Source: Acinetobacter vivianii (lineage in GTDB: Bacteria > Pseudomonadota > Gammaproteobacteria > Pseudomonadales > Moraxellaceae). Taken from it: a stretch of DNA of 64,000 nt. The stretch lies in the NCBI RefSeq assembly GCF_014635885.1, contig NZ_BMDR01000009.1:55100-119099 (forward strand), given 5' to 3'. Positions 1 through 8,377 of the stretch are shown here, in pieces (the stretch's first letter is position 1; each line of letters starts with the position of its first letter). The position numbers and the translations under genes were made by a program. Under the pieces are notes generated by a model, which worked only from the letters and a program-made list of their open reading frames with translations, was not told where the DNA came from and made no database searches.

Positions 1-306
1 TAGACTTAACAACTTTTGCTTATGCGAAGGATCTGGATGTGATAATGCAAATTTATGGGGTAAATCAATTACAAACCCTGAATTACGACCTGAGGCACCT
101 TCAGCCACACGCTGAGCATCCACTAGAATAATACGGGCATTTGGCTTGAGTTCTGCCAATCTACGAGCTGCGGCTAATCCTGCGAAACCCGCTCCAATAA
201 TGGCATAGTCTGCTTTTTGTGGACCGATTAACTTTTTAGCAGGACCCGCTGGCGGCAATGCCGCATACCAGCCGCAAGTACTATCATCATTTGGTAAAGC
301 AATCAT
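1..306 (-). CDS. FAD-dependent amine oxidoreductase (DAO/DadA-like), N-terminal part only
   Basis: The gene starts at ATG 306 and runs off the window at base 1, so about 102 N-terminal residues are visible. A dinucleotide-binding fold begins near residue 33 (YAIIGAGFAGLAAARRLAE), followed by an acidic strand end and an EGASGRNSG segment, typical of DAO-superfamily flavoenzymes such as gamma-glutamylputrescine or N-methyl-amino-acid oxidases. An AAGGGAATAACAAA leader precedes the start. It lies 17 bp behind the rubredoxin reductase fusion and looks like the last visible gene of the Rieske operon. By family it would oxidise an amine or N-methyl amino acid using FAD and O2. The exact substrate is unknown. 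The missing C-terminus prevents closer assignment. Confidence 0.75.
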   Translation of the reverse strand, partial: MIALPNDDSTCGWYAALPPAGPAKKLIGPQKADYAIIGAGFAGLAAARRLAELKPNARIILVDAQRVAEGASGRNSGFVIDLPHKFALSHPDPSHKQKLLSL

Positions 307-323
307 TTTGTTATTCCCTTAAC

Positions 324-1679
324 TTAAACTGCGGTTGGACACGAATTTAGTTTTTCAAGCCACTCAGTACGATGATGTTGTAATTGACACCCGAGTAACG
401 CGAAGCCTGTTAACTTGCCTTGTTCATTGTAGAAACCAGCAGCAAACTCTCCGTCATGTTGTTCCACTCTCCATTCACCGGTCCCCATTGCAGGTAAGAC
501 TGATAATGGCAAAATTGGTGTTTTTACTAAAACTGGTGTTGATTTCAGATCCGCAGCAATTGAATGACCTAAAAGATTATTAACTAAAGCTGGTAATGCT
601 TGAGTGATAGGATTGATATAAGGTGCCCATTGACCATTCACCTCTGCACAATCTCCCAAAGCAAAAATTGCAGGATCACTACTACAATGATCAAGTCCCG
701 TACAGATACCGCGTGCTGTCTCTAGACCGGCTGCTTGAGCTAATGCAATATTTGGCCTCAAACCGACTGCACTTAATACCAAGTCAGTTTCAACGGATTG
801 ACCATCTTGGAGAGTTAATTGGTAACGCCCATCTGCAGATTGAATAGAACGGATACTATTTTGTAATTTCCACTCTACGCCTAACTCACTTAGCGCATTT
901 TGTAGAGCATGTCCTAAAGGTTCTGGAATAAGACGTTCCATCGCCCATTTACCTAGCCCAACAACTGTAACTTTGACGCCATGTGCAGCTAAATCATTAG
1001 CGAACTCACAACCAATGAGACCATCCCCAAGAATTGTGACGTGTTGTTTATCTGATAATTGCTGACGGAAACGGCGATAATCCGCTAGATCATTTACGCT
1101 TAATGTTGCCGTAGAATCACCATCAATAGGAATGATAACTGGCGTTGCGCCTGTAGCAAGTACAAGTCTACCGTAAGGATAATCACCAATTGTGGTTTGA
1201 AGCTTTTTATTAGCCCGATCAATATGAGTCACTTTTGTATGTGGATAAACACGAATATTTAAGCGTTGTTCCCAACTAAGAGCGGTCTCACGGACTAAAC
1301 TTTCACCGTCTTTACCTAATGCTAAAGCATTAGATAAAGCTGGTTTGCTATATAAGGCACCATCATCAGCAGTAAATACAGTAATAGACAAGTCTGGAGA
1401 TTGTGCACGTAAAGTTGAAGCCACTTGATAGCCGGCATGACCGCTACCAATAATCACAACAGGTTCAATCACTGCAGCTACTGCCACTTGAGGAATTTCG
1501 TCCTCTTCAACATCTGTGATATCGAGCATTTCAAAATCAGCTTTACCCACTTGACACTCTGGACACATCCAGTCATCAGGGATATCTTCCCATTTCGTTC
1601 CTGGTGCTATCCCATCATCAGGCCAGCCTTTAGCTTCATCATAGATCCAGCCACAGACAATACATAACCACTTTCTCAT
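324..1679 (-). CDS. Fused rubredoxin - NAD(P)H:rubredoxin reductase
   Basis: This 451-residue protein joins two electron-transfer modules. Residues 1-50 are a rubredoxin with the four iron ligands C6-x2-C9 and C39-x2-C42. After an acidic linker, residues 72-450 form an AlkT-type FAD reductase, with an FAD motif GSGHAG near 78-83 and an NAD(P)H motif GDGLIG near 218. Electrons would run NAD(P)H to FAD to rubredoxin iron. It sits third in the operon, 27 bp after the aldehyde dehydrogenase, so the likely acceptor is the Rieske oxygenase encoded two genes upstream. This is inference: Rieske oxygenases of the CntA/GbcA group normally use a ferredoxin-type reductase, and no such reductase is seen here. 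Normal length for the fusion type; no damage visible. Confidence 0.88.
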   Translation of the reverse strand: MRKWLCIVCGWIYDEAKGWPDDGIAPGTKWEDIPDDWMCPECQVGKADFEMLDITDVEEDEIPQVAVAAVIEPVVIIGSGHAGYQVASTLRAQSPDLSITVFTADDGALYSKPALSNALALGKDGESLVRETALSWEQRLNIRVYPHTKVTHIDRANKKLQTTIGDYPYGRLVLATGATPVIIPIDGDSTATLSVNDLADYRRFRQQLSDKQHVTILGDGLIGCEFANDLAAHGVKVTVVGLGKWAMERLIPEPLGHALQNALSELGVEWKLQNSIRSIQSADGRYQLTLQDGQSVETDLVLSAVGLRPNIALAQAAGLETARGICTGLDHCSSDPAIFALGDCAEVNGQWAPYINPITQALPALVNNLLGHSIAADLKSTPVLVKTPILPLSVLPAMGTGEWRVEQHDGEFAAGFYNEQGKLTGFALLGCQLQHHRTEWLEKLNSCPTAV

Positions 1680-1706
1680 CTTGTCTATTTCCTTATTTCT
1701 TACAAA

Positions 1707-3137
1707 TTACACGCTATGCTTCAAACGAATACCGATATTGCGAGTTTGAACATAACTGTAGATGGCTTCCTGCCCTTTTTCGCGACCAAAACCAGATAAG
1801 CCCACACCACCAAATGGTGTTTCGATTCCGCCAGCAAACCATTCATTAACAAATACTTGGCCTGCAATAAGACGATTTGCTACTCGAAGTGTTTGATTCA
1901 GATTTTCACCAAATACACCAGCTACAAGGCCAAAGTCCGTACCATTTGCGATTGCAACTGCTTGGTCTTCATCATCAAAAGGCATGATCACCATGACAGG
2001 ACCAAAAACTTCTTCTTGAGCAATCGACATGCCATCTTTTGCTTCAATAATCGTTGGCAGGACGAAGTAACCTTCTAGATCTGCTGCTTTACCGCCCGTT
2101 AGAACTTTTGCACCTTCTTCACGCGCTTTATCAATCATGGCAAGAATTTGTTGCTGCTGATCTTTAGAGACAACAGGTGTAAGTTCCGCATTATTTTCGC
2201 CAATACCCACCGTCAGGCTTTCTGCCAGATTAACGACAGCAGCCTTAACTTCTTCATAACGACTACGATGTACTAATAACCGAGACATTGCTGAGCAGAC
2301 TTGCCCTGAGTTATAAAAAATTCCAACTTTAACGCTACGTAGTAACTGCTCTAAATCAACATCTGCAAAAGCGATTGCAGCAGACTTACCACCTAACTCC
2401 ATTACAGAAGGTGTCGCGCGTTCAGCCGCATCTTTCAAAATGCGTTGGCCTGTTGGTACAGAGCCAGTAAATACAATCTGGTTCGTATCTTGGTGTTTAA
2501 CCAGATGGGTTCCAACTTCTGACCCTTTACCACACAGTAAATTTACTGCACCTTGTGGAAAACCAGCTTTCTCAATTGCTTTAATGAGTAAAACCATTCC
2601 TAAAGGAGAAACTTCAGGTGACTTAATTACGACCGCATTGCCAGCTGCTAAAGCAGGTGCAAGCGAGCGAGCGCAAATTGATACAGGGAAGTTCCACGGT
2701 ACGATTTGAACCGATACACCCATTGGAATATATGAAGTGAAATCTACATAATCTTTACCTAGAGGTACTGAGATTCCTTCAATTTTATCTGCCATACCCG
2801 CGTAGTATTCGAAATAACGCGCTGCTTCATCGAATTCTTCACGTGCCGTATCAACATTTTTACCGTTTTCACGGCAAAGAAGTAATGCGCCTTCGTCAGC
2901 AATTTCACGAATAGCTTCTGCTGCTTTTAACATCCAAGTTGTACGTTGTGCAGGGCGTACATCAGTTAATGCACCACTATTCACACAACGTCTAGCTGCA
3001 GCCATTGCAGCATCAGCATCTTCAATACTTGCACGAGCTACTGTTGCAAAAACTGTATCTGTTGCTGGGTTGATAATTTCCAATTGGCGAGAAGCATCTC
3101 GCCATTGGCCATCAACATAGTTGAGGTAATGTTGCAT
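1707..3137 (-). CDS. NAD(P)-dependent aldehyde dehydrogenase
   Basis: A full-length 476-residue ALDH-superfamily enzyme. The catalytic Cys is C281 (context NSGQVCSAM) and the general base E247 lies in VMELGGKSA. The PWNFP motif near 147-151 and IKSPEVSP near 171 shape the cofactor pocket. It oxidises an aldehyde to a carboxylate. Its start codon lies one base after the stop of the Rieske gene, so the two are translationally coupled. It probably handles the (semi)aldehyde released by the oxygenase step, for example from ring or C-N cleavage of a betaine. Betaine-aldehyde, succinate-semialdehyde and related dehydrogenases share these motifs, so the substrate cannot be named. Confidence 0.88.
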   Translation of the reverse strand: MQHYLNYVDGQWRDASRQLEIINPATDTVFATVARASIEDADAAMAAARRCVNSGALTDVRPAQRTTWMLKAAEAIREIADEGALLLCRENGKNVDTAREEFDEAARYFEYYAGMADKIEGISVPLGKDYVDFTSYIPMGVSVQIVPWNFPVSICARSLAPALAAGNAVVIKSPEVSPLGMVLLIKAIEKAGFPQGAVNLLCGKGSEVGTHLVKHQDTNQIVFTGSVPTGQRILKDAAERATPSVMELGGKSAAIAFADVDLEQLLRSVKVGIFYNSGQVCSAMSRLLVHRSRYEEVKAAVVNLAESLTVGIGENNAELTPVVSKDQQQQILAMIDKAREEGAKVLTGGKAADLEGYFVLPTIIEAKDGMSIAQEEVFGPVMVIMPFDDEDQAVAIANGTDFGLVAGVFGENLNQTLRVANRLIAGQVFVNEWFAGGIETPFGGVGLSGFGREKGQEAIYSYVQTRNIGIRLKHSV

Positions 3138-3138
3138 A

Positions 3139-4329
3139 TTAAGCCTCCAATGCTTTTTTAGCTTGGCTTGCTAACCATTTTTGGAAGAAGTGTGTTGGCA
3201 AATCCATTTCAGGAGAGAAAACGCCTCCGCCAAAACCAGGTGAATGACGGCCTTTTTGCATGGTTTCAACCGCAAATACATCTTCAGCAAATACAACTTT
3301 CCATGATTCTAAAGTTGCTTCACGACATGCATCATATTTAGGATCTAATGATTCATCACTCACGTAATACAAACGTAATTTTTCAATGGTTTGCTCTGGA
3401 GCAATTGGGTCAATCATCATTGCAAATGCATGATCAGCTTGAATTCCTAATAATACGTTCGGGAAAACAGCGACATATTCCGCATGACGCAATTGGTCTT
3501 CTGGCCAGCTTGGGAATTTTGGCAAATGTGTACCCGCTGTAGCTGACAAGTTATATTTATAACTACCCTGACCAGCGAAGCGATCTTCGAACATAATGTT
3601 GTAATGATCTTCAAGTTTTGAATAGGTATTTAGCGCTGGGTGTACCCAAGGTAAGTGATAAGCTTCGCAATAGTTTTCAACTGTAAGTTTCCAGTTACTT
3701 TTTACAGGTAACTCAAAAGTTGAACCTATTTTGCTACTGCGAATAAGCTCTAAACCGTTTTCACCAAGGAAAGGCTTCCAACGCTCCACTAATGGTGCAA
3801 TATGATCTTCGAAAGCTGGTGCATCACCAGAGATATTTACGAAGACCATATCCATCCAGATCGCAGAACGGAGTGCTTTTAAGCCATGTTTTTCACATTT
3901 AAAGCGTTCATCTTTATGCTGGTTAATGCCACCAACATGTGGAGTACCTTTTAAGTTACCGTTTAAGTCGTAACTCCAAGAATGGTATTGGCAACGAATT
4001 ACACCTTCAATCGTTCCTTCTTGTTGCACCAAAATCATACCGCGATGGCTACAAACGTTATGGAAAACTTGGACTTCCCCTTCACGATTACGCATCATTA
4101 CAAGAGGCATACCCATGAAATTAACAGGTTTCACATAGCTCTTTTTAGGTAAATCAGAAGCGAAACCTACACACACCCAAGTTTTACTTAAGATATTGTC
4201 ACGTTCAAAATTAAAATATTCGTTACTGGTATATGCTAAATTAGGCATACCATTTGATTCAGTAATTGGATTTAAAACATTGTCTACTTGCTGAACTGTA
4301 ATTAGTTGCTGGCTTACTCGACTATTCAT
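3139..4329 (-). CDS. Rieske non-haem iron oxygenase, quaternary-ammonium (CntA/GbcA) type
   Basis: A 396-residue oxygenase alpha subunit. The Rieske 2Fe-2S ligands are C93-x-H95 (VCSHRG) and C113-x2-H116 (CQYHSW). The mononuclear iron site is E222, H225, H230 (CEAYHLPWVH). A glutamate at the bridging position, instead of the usual aspartate, is what I recall for the carnitine, glycine-betaine and YeaW group, whereas the ant dioxygenase in this same window has Asp. It starts at ATG 4329 with GGAGA eight bases upstream and leads an operon with an ALDH, a rubredoxin reductase and an amine oxidase. No small beta subunit is present. The substrate is most likely a quaternary amine or N-methylpyridinium betaine brought in by the divergent BCCT transporter. 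Confidence 0.85.
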   Translation of the reverse strand: MNSRVSQQLITVQQVDNVLNPITESNGMPNLAYTSNEYFNFERDNILSKTWVCVGFASDLPKKSYVKPVNFMGMPLVMMRNREGEVQVFHNVCSHRGMILVQQEGTIEGVIRCQYHSWSYDLNGNLKGTPHVGGINQHKDERFKCEKHGLKALRSAIWMDMVFVNISGDAPAFEDHIAPLVERWKPFLGENGLELIRSSKIGSTFELPVKSNWKLTVENYCEAYHLPWVHPALNTYSKLEDHYNIMFEDRFAGQGSYKYNLSATAGTHLPKFPSWPEDQLRHAEYVAVFPNVLLGIQADHAFAMMIDPIAPEQTIEKLRLYYVSDESLDPKYDACREATLESWKVVFAEDVFAVETMQKGRHSPGFGGGVFSPEMDLPTHFFQKWLASQAKKALEA

Positions 4330-4665
4330 CTGGCAATCTCCATTTATTTTGAATAACGCAGTGCTCCCTGCGTTGGCATTAACTATTCGTTAGCACCCAG
4401 TGCTGCTTAATAAAGATTGTGTAAAACGTGATGAAAAGTGACAAACTACTTTTTAGCTAGGTATCTATGAGTTTTTATCATGCTAGATAAATATGACTTT
4501 TAGGCGATTAGAACTTTTATAAAAAATAGTTGTGCATGATAAAAACTCACTGATTAGTGAGAATAAATCAGTTGAGCTTTCTAGGCACACATCACTACTC
4601 TTTTATTATTCGCATTTACAGCGACGAACAGGCAGTTCGTTTCTGAGCGCATCCAAGGAGGAGTT
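4330..4665. promoter_or_regulatory. Divergent promoter/operator region of the Rieske operon and BCCT gene
   Basis: This 336-bp non-coding region separates the two divergent transcripts. It holds a perfect 16-bp inverted repeat (4468-4483 and 4534-4549), a further palindrome at 4546-4561, and a small hairpin ACGCAG/CTGCGT near 4356-4373 in the Rieske leader. AAGGAGGAG just before the BCCT start at 4666 is a strong ribosome binding site. The layout fits control by the LysR regulator encoded downstream of the transporter. Confidence 0.6.
4468..4549. promoter_or_regulatory. Paired LysR-type boxes (perfect 16-bp inverted repeat)
   Basis: TGAGTTTTTATCATGC at 4468-4483 is repeated exactly, inverted, as GCATGATAAAAACTCA at 4534-4549, centre-to-centre 66 bp, about six helical turns. 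Each arm contains TGA-N7-TCA or its complement, which meets the T-N11-A rule of LysR-family operators. The likely binder is the LysR protein encoded at 6417-7340. Binding is inferred, not shown. Confidence 0.6.
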
Positions 4666-6351
4666 ATGCGTAATACTACATCAGGATTCCTGTCAGGACT
4701 AAATCCTACCGTTTCAATCGGCGCAAAATTATTACTATTTGTTTTTATTAGTTTTTGTATCTTTAGAGAAAAACAAGCTGGTGAATATTTCCAGCTTATC
4801 TCTACAGCGTTATTGCAAAATGCCAAGTGGTTTTTATTATTATTAGCAACGTCATTGTTAGCTTTTTTAGTTTATTTATGTATGAGCCGTTATGGTCATA
4901 TACGTTTAGGTAAAGATGATGAGAAGCCTGAATATAGTAATATTGCATGGATTTCTATGCTTTTTTCATGTGGGATGGGAGTTGGATTACTATTTTGGTC
5001 TGTAGCAGAGCCAATTACTCATTATGCAAGTAATCCGTTTACTCAAGGGTATACAGATGAAGCAGCTAGTATGGCAATGCAATTAACCTTTTTCCATTGG
5101 GGACTTCATCCTTGGGCGCTTTTCTGTCTGGCAGCGGTTGCTCTAGGTTATTTCGCTTATCGTAAAGATTTACCTTTTGCAATGCGTTCAATCTTATACC
5201 CATTAATAGGGAACCGTATATATGGTCCTATTGGGCATACAGTAGATATTTTAACTATTGTAATTACGGCATTTGGAGTTTCTCAATCTCTAAGTATGGG
5301 TATCCTAGAGCTTAATACAGGTTTGAATCATGCCTTTGGCGTCAGTATCGATTTAAAAATTCAATTAGTAATGGTTGTCTTGCTTTGTACAATTGCGACT
5401 ATTTCTTTAATGTCAGCAATTAGTAAAGGATTTAAAGTCATTGCGGAGGGAAATATGATTATTTCTTATTTCCTCGTATTCATGCTTATTTTTATTGGTG
5501 CTACGCGCTATATCTTTAATACTTTCTTTGAGGGTTTAGGTGATTATTTACAAAATATCGTAGGTATGAGCTTATGGAGTGATGCTCAAAAAGATTCAGG
5601 TTGGCAAAATTGGTGGACTGCTTATTACTGGCCTTGGTGGATGACTTGGGCACCATTTGTAGGAATGTTTATTGCTCGTATCTCTAGAGGTCGTACTATA
5701 CGAGAGTTAATTTGTGGAACTTTAGTTGCTCCAACATTATTAACCTTTATCTGGATTGCTGCCTTTGGTGGGGCTGCTCTTAAAATTGAAAAAGATGCTC
5801 AAAATGCAAAATCAACCCATGAATTAGTTATAAACAATCATTCAAATATAGCTAATATTGAAAAAACTACTCCTCACCAAGTTTCAATTTCCGAAGCAAC
5901 AAAAGAAGATCCTACTCGTGCTGTATTTGTTTTCTTTGATCATCTCTCTCCCGATAAAGATACTCAAGTGTTCTTAAGTGCATTGTTATGTCTTCTGCTT
6001 GCAATTCATATCATTACATTAGTCAATTCAGGAACATTAGTACTTTGCTTCCTTGATGCAAACGGTTCTACCAATCCATCGATCAGTATTCGTTTAATTT
6101 GGAGCATCATTATTCCATTAATTGGCGGAGGATTAATTATTGCTGGTGGGCTAAAAGCAATACAAACGGCTTCTATCATTGCTGGATTTCCCATTGCTAT
6201 CTTACTTATTATCATGGCTATTTCCTTAATTAAAACATTAAGAAGAGAGCCTCAGGCTTGGGAAATGTTACCAACACATGTTCGTCCTGACTTTTGTAAA
6301 GAGCCAGAGAAATTAGTAGAAGTTAAAACAGAACTTATTATAGAAAAATAA
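4666..6351 (+). CDS. BCCT family betaine/carnitine/choline transporter
   Basis: A 561-residue protein with about 12 hydrophobic segments and the BCCT signature (WWMTWAPFVGMF, ISRGRTIRE near residues 325-347) plus GMGVGLLFWSVAEP near 105-118, the second conserved block. BCCT carriers import trimethylammonium-type solutes with Na+ or H+, or exchange them. The gene has a strong AAGGAGGAG ribosome site and is divergent from the Rieske operon across a shared operator region, so the imported solute is probably the Rieske substrate and not just an osmoprotectant. A polar insertion at about residues 380-430 (rich in N, E, K) is longer than I would expect in this family. No long C-terminal osmosensing tail is seen. 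Confidence 0.9.
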   Translation: MRNTTSGFLSGLNPTVSIGAKLLLFVFISFCIFREKQAGEYFQLISTALLQNAKWFLLLLATSLLAFLVYLCMSRYGHIRLGKDDEKPEYSNIAWISMLFSCGMGVGLLFWSVAEPITHYASNPFTQGYTDEAASMAMQLTFFHWGLHPWALFCLAAVALGYFAYRKDLPFAMRSILYPLIGNRIYGPIGHTVDILTIVITAFGVSQSLSMGILELNTGLNHAFGVSIDLKIQLVMVVLLCTIATISLMSAISKGFKVIAEGNMIISYFLVFMLIFIGATRYIFNTFFEGLGDYLQNIVGMSLWSDAQKDSGWQNWWTAYYWPWWMTWAPFVGMFIARISRGRTIRELICGTLVAPTLLTFIWIAAFGGAALKIEKDAQNAKSTHELVINNHSNIANIEKTTPHQVSISEATKEDPTRAVFVFFDHLSPDKDTQVFLSALLCLLLAIHIITLVNSGTLVLCFLDANGSTNPSISIRLIWSIIIPLIGGGLIIAGGLKAIQTASIIAGFPIAILLIIMAISLIKTLRREPQAWEMLPTHVRPDFCKEPEKLVEVKTELIIEK

Positions 6352-6362
6352 ATTTTGATGAA

Positions 6363-6397
6363 AAAAATGGGGGATCTTAAAAAGATCCCCCATTTTT
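6363..6397. terminator. Bidirectional rho-independent terminator
   Basis: A 16-bp stem with a short A-rich loop (arms 6363-6378 and 6382-6397). Its GC core is GGGGGATC/GATCCCCC, flanked by A-run and T-run on the two sides. It lies between the convergent BCCT and LysR genes and can serve both. Confidence 0.9.
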
Positions 6398-6416
6398 AAA
6401 TTTCCAACACTAATAA

Positions 6417-7340
6417 TCACCCTAAACCTTTCTGCCCGACTTGACCTGGTAATTGCTCTAGTAACCAATTACGGAACTGTTTTACACTTGAAGGAATCAC
6501 ACCTCTGTCTGTTGGCTCTAACATACAAAAATTTGCCTGAGTGCGAAGTACAGTTTCTACAGGGCGAACTAAAGCTCCACTCTTCAAGTAATCATCTACT
6601 AAAGATCCCCAGGCTAGAGCTATACCTTGACCATTTATAGCGGCTTGGATTAATAAAGGATAATTATTTATATTCACTCTATTTTTGGGTTTAAACATTG
6701 GATAACCTACTAAGGCAAACCATTCTGCCCAATTAATCCAATCTTTTTGTGATTCATCTAAAGAAAGTAGGCTTTTGCCAAAAATCTTGTCAGGCGTAAT
6801 CTCTCCTTGGAATTGTGCCAAATAATGAGGACTACACACAGGAAATACTTCTTCAGGAAATAATGGAGTTACCTTCATATTTGCGGGAGGTGCCTTGCTA
6901 TAAAATAATGCTAAATCACAATCCATTTTATGCAAATCAAGAATATTTTCAGTGGTTAAAATTCTTAAATCAACTCCCTCATTCTGCTGAAAAGTAGCTA
7001 CTTTAGGTAAAAGCCAGAGTGCAGCCATGGCATTGGTTGTAACAACCGTAACCTGATGCTCACCTTGCCATTTCTTTATCTCAGCTGTAGCTTGAGAAAC
7101 TTCCAGTAACGCACTATAAATCGTCTGATAATACTGTAGCCCCGTAGGTGTGAGTGAAATATTACGATTTGCACGAATAAATAACTCTTTACCTAAATAT
7201 TCTTCAAGGTGTCTGATTTGGCGACTAATTGCTCCTTGAGTAACATTTAATTCATCTGCAGCTTTTGTAAAACTGAGGTGGCGTGCAGCTGCCTCGAATA
7301 CAATTAAGCTGTTCATTGGTGGTAATGGCCTAATCTTCAT
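6417..7340 (-). CDS. LysR family transcriptional regulator, GcvA-like
   Basis: A 307-residue LTTR. The N-terminal winged helix-turn-helix (residues 9-66: LSFTKAADELNVTQGAISRQI) is followed by a periplasmic-binding-like effector domain. The PPMNSLIVFEAAARHLSFT start is typical of the GcvA subgroup. I chose ATG 7340 because AGGAG lies five bases upstream; a GTG at 7346 overlaps that site. It follows the BCCT gene in convergent orientation and is the only regulator in the island, so it is the natural candidate to bind the paired T-N11-A boxes at 4468-4549 and to activate the Rieske operon in response to its substrate. Autoregulation cannot be judged because its own promoter lies elsewhere. Confidence 0.88.
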   Translation of the reverse strand: MKIRPLPPMNSLIVFEAAARHLSFTKAADELNVTQGAISRQIRHLEEYLGKELFIRANRNISLTPTGLQYYQTIYSALLEVSQATAEIKKWQGEHQVTVVTTNAMAALWLLPKVATFQQNEGVDLRILTTENILDLHKMDCDLALFYSKAPPANMKVTPLFPEEVFPVCSPHYLAQFQGEITPDKIFGKSLLSLDESQKDWINWAEWFALVGYPMFKPKNRVNINNYPLLIQAAINGQGIALAWGSLVDDYLKSGALVRPVETVLRTQANFCMLEPTDRGVIPSSVKQFRNWLLEQLPGQVGQKGLG

Positions 7341-7750
7341 GGACACTCCTAGTTTGTCCGTTACATCTTCAACGTAGTAAAAACTACATATGTCCTAGAA
7401 TTATTTAATTTTTTTAAATGCTTCCTCAGCGCATGTATATCTAGCCCAATTTACGATTAAGCTATTTATTGTTAATAAAGTGTCATAAATATAAATTAAT
7501 AAAAAGTGAGAAAAAGTATTCAACCTATGATTTTTTCTCATATCAAATAGAAAATTATATTTGTTTTTTATTAATCCACTAAGATTTAAGTACAGATTGC
7601 CATAATCCTGCCATGCAACATGATCTACCACCTATTCCTCTGTTCAATCACGCCAATAATTGGTTGAAATAATAGTATTCTCTTACTTTGATTTCTTATA
7701 TCTTTAATTAGACTCTAATTTGTATTTTATAAAAAATAATCTAATTGAAA

Positions 7751-7774
7751 AATAGGGAGCATCTGCTCCCTATT
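7751..7774 (-). terminator. Second hairpin downstream of ssrA
   Basis: AATAGGGAGCA-TC-TGCTCCCTATT is a perfect stem-loop. Read on the minus strand it is followed by TTTTCAATTAG, so it can act as a back-up terminator of the tmRNA transcript. Confidence 0.55.
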
Positions 7775-7817
7775 CACGACTAGCTAACTTGATGCACCTA
7801 TCAAAATCCCATCCAAT

Positions 7818-7842
7818 AAAAAAGCCACTTAGAATAAGTGGC
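7818..7842 (-). terminator. Rho-independent terminator of ssrA
   Basis: Stem AGCCACTTA/TAAGTGGCT with an A-run on its left in the given strand, that is a U-run after the stem on the minus strand. It lies 18 bases past the mature tmRNA 3' end. Confidence 0.85.
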
Positions 7843-7859
7843 TGATTTATAGAGAATTT

Positions 7860-8219
7860 TGGTGGAGATGGCGGGAGTTGAACCCGCGTCCGCCAGCATT
7901 ACGCTCGAGAATACTACATGCTTAGATATCGTCTATTGTTTTAACACTAAGCGACCCGACGAACAGGGTACAAAGCGCGATCCTCTAAGTTTGGTATAAA
8001 GCCCCGAGGCTTGACTCTATACGGACTTGTGTGCGTGCGCTTCAGTCGGGTTCACTGACCACAAGTATTCAGTGAAGCGGACAAGCTGCCCTTAGGCAGC
8101 TAGAGCGTATGATTCGTCGTTTGCGACTATTAAAATGCAAATTTTATTTACGAGAGAAAATGCGCTCTCGGCATGCATCTATGAGTTTCATCACCAGCGT
8201 CGAAGCCAGAAACATCCCC
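7860..8219 (-). ncRNA. ssrA: Transfer-messenger RNA (tmRNA)
   Basis: This is a one-piece tmRNA of about 360 nt that rescues stalled ribosomes and tags their products for proteolysis. The 5' end reads GGGGATGTTTCTGGCTTCGA, the conserved acceptor start, and the 3' end gives GAGTTGAACCCGCG (read on the given strand) and terminal CCA, forming the alanyl-tRNA-like T-arm and acceptor stem. The tag frame runs from resume codon GCA at 8124 to TAA at 8092 and encodes ANDESYALAA. No SmpB gene is nearby. Confidence 0.97.
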
Positions 8220-8377
8220 AAAGTACAGCGCAATCATAACATAGATCGTTAGAATTTAAATCTTAATTTCTAACCAATCAGCGAAATATACGCTTATTCT
8301 TCTATATTGTGACTACACTTTATTTTTCAAGTTCAAAATTGAAAAGCCGCCACAAGGACAGCTTTTTTGAATTTTAC

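Larger units (their letters stand above)
7341..7859. other. A/T-rich intergenic stretch between lysR and ssrA
   Basis: About 520 bp without a convincing gene. An open frame of 76 codons exists on the minus strand (7401-7631), but it has no ribosome site and an A/T-driven composition. A loose inverted pair GAGAAAAA/TTTTTCTC lies around 7508-7541. The right end holds two hairpins that belong to ssrA termination. Confidence 0.6.

Noticed and set aside
7401..7631. 76-codon frame between lysR and ssrA
   Set aside because: A/T-driven composition, no ribosome site, no recognisable motif.
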